Source of the DNA: Ashinkailepas kermadecensis
Taxonomy: Eukaryota; Arthropoda; Thecostraca; Neolepadidae
Assembly (NCBI GenBank): GCA_034440615.1
Contig: JAOTOM010003661.1
Span: 1 to 64,000, forward strand
Direction of reading: 5' to 3'
Length of the DNA stretch: 64,000 nucleotides
Shown here: positions 59,715 through 64,000 of the stretch, one piece after another
Position numbering within the stretch: the stretch's first letter is position 1
Layout of the letters: each line of letters starts with the position of its first letter
The notes under the pieces: generated by a model
The model's input: the letters and a program-made list of their open reading frames with translations, nothing else
What the model was told of the DNA's origin: nothing
Database searches by the model: none
Made by a program: the position numbers and the translations under genes

Positions 59715-60611
59715 ATTTTACAATGGAACTGCAGGGACCTGCGAACAAGCATGGACGACTTACAGTTTTAAGTCAACACCGTCCAAGCGTGGTTTGCCTA
59801 CAGGAAACCAAACTGGAGCCCAGCACAGCTTGCAACAATAAAAGCTACACGACTTTCCGTAAGGACGTGCCGGCTGGCGTCGTTGCGCACAGCAAGAAAA
59901 GTTGCGTAACAGTGCTCAAGCAATAGCATCACGTGTCTATTTTGGACGACGACCAGTCAGTATATGCTCTTTATACCTACGTCATGGAACTGGTTTTATC
60001 GCTGCAGACCTGACTGCTGCGGACTCAGCTACCTCCTCCGGTAATTTTACCAGGCGATTTTAACGCACACCACAAGCTTTGGGGTTGTGCTGATACCAAC
60101 ACGAGATGACGAGTTTTGGAACATTTTTTACTCGACGAGTCGCTGTGTTCTTTAAGCATTGGAACGCCGACGCTTTTTACGCTTTCGTCTCGGCATACCT
60201 CAGCTCTATACTTGAGTATAGTCAGCCCGCAACTGGTCCAACATTTCGCCTGGTCTGCATCCGTCGACCCGATGGGCAGTGATCATTTCCCGGTGTGGTT
60301 GTCATACCACGATGGTGCGGTGCTCGGTGGGCGTCCACAGCGGTGGATTTTCCGCAACATAGAGTGGGATGGATTCCAATCAAGAGTGGAAGTTGAACTT
60401 CCAACCGACCATGAAGCTCCATCATTATCAGTTGAGGATCTAACTTCAATTATAATTGACTCAGCCACAGCTTCTACACCGAAGTCCTCCGGTACTCCCC
60501 GTATTATTCCTGTCCAATGGTGGACCCCGGACTGTCACATTGCCTTTCGAGCTCCGAGATGCACTCATGCAAAATGGCTACATGCAAAATCGCATGAATC
60601 TGTGCCAGATT
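59715..60611 (+). pseudogene. I/Jockey-like LINE endonuclease domain
   Basis: Starts with LQWNCRDLRTSMDDLQ in one frame (59718) and moves to LSQHRPSVVCLQETKLEP in another. PGDFNAHHKLWGCAD lies at about 60052, followed by a TGA at 60105, then a long open segment with GSDHFPVWLSY (about 60277) and the post-endonuclease motif PVQWWTPDC near 60510. All main AP-endonuclease motifs are visible. It stops at TAG 60610, exactly beside the foldback element. No reverse transcriptase follows directly. Confidence 0.85.
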
Positions 60612-60619
60612 AGATTCTA

Positions 60620-62300
60620 GGACAAATGTACGAAAGGACAAATGTACGTATGGCAGATGTACGTAAGCAAATGTACGTAAGCAAATGTACGTAAGCGCAG
60701 ATGTACGTATGGCAATTGTACGTAAGCGCAGATGTACGTATGGCTAATGTACGTAAACGCAAATGTACGTATGGCAAATGTACGTATGCGCAAATGTACG
60801 TATGCGCAAAAGTACGTAAGCGCAAATGTACGTATGCGCAAAAGTACGTATGCGAAAATGTACGCAAGCGCAAATGTACGTATGCGCAAAAGTACGTGAG
60901 CGCAAATGTACGTATGCGCAAAAGTACGTATGCGCAAATGTACGTAAGCCCAAATGTACGTATGCGCAAAAGTACGTAAGCGCAAATGTACGTAAGCGCT
61001 AATGTACGTTAGTGCAAATGTACGTAAGCGCAAATGTACGTGAGCGCAAATGTACGTAAGCGCAAAAGTACGTATGCACAAATGTACGTATGTGCAATTG
61101 TACGTATGCGCAAATGTACGTTCATTTATGCAGGTACATATGCCATGCATACGTTTGCGGTGACCGGACAAATGTACGTAAACAAATGTACGTAAGCGCA
61201 GATGTACGTATGGCAATTGTGCGTAAGCGCAGGTGTACGTATGGCTAATGTACGTAAGCGCAAATGTACGTATGGAAAATGCACGTATGCGCAAATGTAC
61301 GTATGCGCAAATGTACGTAAGCGCAAATGTACGTATGCGCAAAAGTTCGTATGCGCAAATGTACGTAAGCGCAAAAGTACGTATGATTAAATGTACGTAA
61401 GCGCAAATGTACGTATCCGCAAATGTACGTATGCGCAAATGTATGCATGCACAAATGTACGTAAGCACAAATGTACGTAAGTGTAAATGTACGTATACGC
61501 AAGTGTACGTAATCGCAAATGTACGTATGCGCAAATGTACGTAAGCGCAAATGTACGTAAGCGCAAAAGTATGTATGCGCAAATGTACGTAAGCGCAAAT
61601 GTAAGTATGCGCAAATGTACGTAAGCGCAAATGTACGTAAGCGCAAATTTACGTATGCGCAAAAGTACGTATGCGCAAATGTACGTAAACGCAAATGTAC
61701 GTAAGCGCAAAAGTACGTATGTGCAAAAGTGCGTATGCGCAAATGTACGCAAGCGCAAAAGTACGTATGCGCAAATGTACGCAAGCGCAAAAGTACGTAT
61801 GATTAAATGTACGTAAGCGCAAATGTACGTATGCGTAAATGTACGTAATCGCAAATGTACGTAAGCGCAAAAGTACGTATATGCAAAAGTGCGTATGCGC
61901 AAATGTACGCAAGCGCAAAAGTACGTATGCGCAAATGTACGCAAGCGCAAAAGTACGTATGATTAAATGTACGTAAGCGCAAATGTACGTATGCGTAAAT
62001 GTACGTATGCGCAAATGTACGTATGCACAAATGTACGTAAGCACAAATGTACGTAAGTGTAAATGTACGTATACGCAAGTGTACGTAAGCGCAAATGTAC
62101 GTATGCGCAAATGTACATAAGCGCAAATGTACGTAAGCGCAAATGCACGTATGCGCAAAAGTACGTATGCGCAAATGTACGTAAGCGCAAATGAACGTAT
62201 GCGCAAATGTACGTAAGCGCAAATGTACCTAAGCGCAACAGTACGTAAACGTAAAAGAATGCAAGAGTAAATGTACGTATGAGCCAATGTACGTACATTT
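60620..62300 (-). repeat. Left arm: two successive 16-bp array units, minus orientation
   Basis: About 100 copies of TACGTACATTTGCGC(A/T) read on the minus strand, in two units. The first spans 60620 to about 61125. A 30-base non-repeat junction (tatgccatgcatacgtttgc) precedes a second terminal module that starts ggtgaccggacaaatg at 61151, and the second unit continues to about 62300. Both units carry the ATCTGCC/CAATTGCC/ATTAGCC terminal series. A minus-strand frame of 337 codons here is a product of the 16-bp period. Segments near 61800 and 61960 repeat as a block of about 150-160 bases, a sign of secondary duplication. Confidence 0.93.
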
Positions 62301-62339
62301 AGACATACGGGCCTTTGCGTTTAAGCACATTTGGTCAGG

Positions 62340-62906
62340 TCCATATGCCATACGTACATTTACTCTTACGTACATTTGCCATACGTAAATTTGCGCTGAA
62401 GTAAATTTTGCATACGTACATCTGCACTTACGTACAATTGCCATACGTACATTTGCGCATACGTACTTTTGCGCATACGCACATTTGCGCTTCCGTACAT
62501 TTCCGCTTACGTATTTTTGCGCATACGTACATTTGCGCTCACGTACATTTGCGCATACGTACTTTTGCGCATACGTACATTTGCGCATACGTACATTTGC
62601 GCTTACGTTCATTTGCGCATACGTACTTTTGCGCTTAGGTACATTTGCGCTTACGTACATCTGCACTTACGTACATTTGCGCTTACGGACATTTGCGCTT
62701 GCGTACATTTGCGCATACGTACTTTTGCGCATACGTACATTTGCCATACGTACATTTGCGCTTACGTACATTAGCCATACGTACATCTGCGCTTACGTAC
62801 AATTGCCATACGTACATCTTCGCTTACGTACATTTGCTTACGTACATTTGCGTACGTACATCTGCCATACGTACATTTGCTTTACGTACATTTGTCCGGT
62901 TAACCC
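62340..62906 (+). repeat. Right arm: 16-bp array, plus orientation
   Basis: About 33 copies on the plus strand, closing with the conserved terminal module (62733-62906) that is nearly identical to 4207-4379, including the order ATTAGCC, ATCTGCGC, ACAATTGCC, ATCTGCC, CTTTACG and TGTCCGGTTA. Confidence 0.94.
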
Positions 62907-62914
62907 AGATTCTA

Positions 62915-63440
62915 CACATCTGCCAGTTTGACCTACACATCCTGAAAACTGCTGTTTTGTCATTGTGAACCTAAGCGTTTCCATATTTCCTTCATGCAAT
63001 TCAGCCCTTCCTTCGCGAAGCCGATTGCGCCGGGCCACCCGCCCGGCTGGTCGGGCGGACAGCCCGGTTCCGGTAACTGGAACCAGTAACTGACCTAATA
63101 AAGTGCTCATATATAGATGACCTGAGGTCAAACACCACATCCATCATCTGTATTGCATCATCAGCCATGCCCCCCCCCCCCCCAAAAAAAAAAATCATTG
63201 AAGCCCATTTTGGAGCATTTAAACACAATCGCAGCGATCCATAACAATGTCAAGCGAAGCCTCATAAAACAAGCAAAATGTAACATATTTGACCTAATTT
63301 ACCTTGAAAATGTCGACATAAGGTCATGCAGTTTGCACACAACACAGTTCACTACATAACTCATCTACCCTGAAATTTTCGTTACTCTAGCTTCAATATG
63401 AATCGAGATCTTAGGGAGGGGGGGGTGGAATCCGCCCCTC
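62915..63440. other. No gene recognised; poly-C/poly-A at 63170-63192
   Basis: Contains a run of 14 C followed by 11 A. No LINE motif could be placed here, although the flanking LINE halves would need about 80 bases of linker somewhere in it. Confidence 0.45.
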
Positions 63441-63448
63441 CCCCTTCT

Positions 63449-64000
63449 AGTGCGCGGAATTTTCAGAGGGCCTCCAGGGCGCATGTTAAGAGGATTTCTG
63501 GGCAATTCTCTTCAGTTCCCCTGTCGGTACTCAATAATGGAGGCAACATCATTGCTGATCCAGGCGAAGTAGTGAATCGTATTGCTCATGTTATTACAAG
63601 GCGAAGTGAACACACCGATCCAACACTCTTACGACACCGTGCCTGTTGTCAGAGGGATGAGATCAGCTTTACCACATCTGAACAACTTGTTTGCAACTTG
63701 CCATTTACCCAAGCTGAGCTTACCTCTGTCATCAGCGGTTTGAAAAGTGTGTGTGAGGGACCAGATGGAGTGCACAACGAAATGTTGGGACATTTACCAT
63801 TGTCTGCAAAGCATGCTCTACTCACGATTTACGACAGACTGCGGGATGTGTGATGTTTTCCACCAGCTTGGCGAAAAGCAATCATCATGCCATTATTAAA
63901 GCCCGGCAAAAGTGGCGACGACCCAACCCATTCCCGTGCGATATCTCTTACATCATCATCGTGTAAGTTAATGGAGAGAATGGCAAACCTTCGACTCATT
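63449..64000 (+). pseudogene. I/Jockey-like LINE reverse transcriptase, 5' part, cut by the window end
   Basis: ISGQFSSVPLSVLNNGGNII and DPGEVVNRIAHVI match the segment just before the reverse transcriptase in I/Jockey-like elements. Then come NLPFTQAELTSVISGL, CEGPDGVHNEMLGHLP, an in-frame TGA at 63851, PPAWRKAIIMPLLKPGKSGD, SRAISLTSSSCKLMERM and the window end. The catalytic YADD motif lies beyond the window. Confidence 0.87.

Larger units (their letters stand above)
60620..62906. mobile_element. Foldback-like element made of inverted 16-bp arrays
   Basis: The left end starts GGACAAATGTACG and the right end closes CGTACATTTGTCC followed by ggttaaccc; the arrays run inward in opposite orientation and meet around 62300-62340. 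The sequence agattcta stands directly before the left end (60612-60619) and directly after the right end (62907-62914), a possible 8-bp target duplication. The right end has nine bases beyond the TIR that the left end lacks, so the duplication call is tentative. No transposase frame is present. The structure resembles foldback elements, whose long inverted repeats are themselves tandem arrays. Confidence 0.7.

Noticed and set aside
60617..61630. 337-codon minus-strand frame and similar frames at 3572-4502, 61387-62287 and 62408-62968
   Set aside because: They consist only of the 16-bp repeat, which is open in every frame. No start context, domain or codon signature.

Overview
This window is eukaryotic nuclear DNA from an animal, most likely an arthropod (crustacean, tick or similar). 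That rests on several decayed non-LTR retrotransposons (LINEs) of I/Jockey-like and CR1/L2-like types, tRNA-derived SINEs, many satellites, a short (TAACC)n tract of the arthropod telomere type (TTAGG), and one GC-rich animal co-chaperone gene. There are no operons or bacterial genes. I cannot name the species. Almost every long open reading frame is either a decayed retrotransposon frame or a by-product of tandem repeats.

Layout. 1-3918: I/Jockey-like LINE (endonuclease, reverse transcriptase, RNase H) ending in a (CA)n tail. 3919-4379: array of a 16-bp unit. 4522-4956: array of a 13-bp unit. 7061-7830, 15985-16836, 19999-21195, 38906-39492 and 51665-55305: five copies of CR1-like LINEs, all 5' truncated. 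8136-8620: two-component satellite. 11345-13110: a gag-like element that shares the 3' end of the first LINE but has no reverse transcriptase. 17500-19850: second RNase H-bearing LINE. 22.2-25.8 kb: three satellite families. 25.8 and 49.4 kb: SINEs. 31.3-34.8 and 56.7-59.1 kb: CR1/L2-like LINEs.

The only convincing host gene is an HSPBP1/Fes1-type Hsp70 nucleotide-exchange factor on the minus strand at 36344-37300, one uninterrupted GC-rich frame in otherwise AT-rich, largely unique DNA (about 35-42 kb). A textbook non-autonomous DNA transposon (40666-41010, 60-bp terminal inverted repeats, perfect 8-bp target duplication) lies 3.3 kb from its 5' side.

Two large inverted structures are the most unusual content. 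From about 42.2 to 55.5 kb, blocks E-D-A-B-C are mirrored by A'-C'-B'-D'-E', making a roughly 13-kb imperfect palindrome built from GGCCCC-punctuated short repeats; a CR1 LINE and a SINE have inserted into its right arm. From 60620 to 62906, arrays of a 16-bp unit (TACGTACATTTGCGCA and variants) face each other and end on both sides in the same motif, like a foldback transposon. The same conserved array terminus occurs five times in the window, which marks these arrays as copies of a defined element and not random satellite. The last 4.3 kb hold an I/Jockey-like endonuclease and a reverse transcriptase start that lie on either side of this foldback structure.
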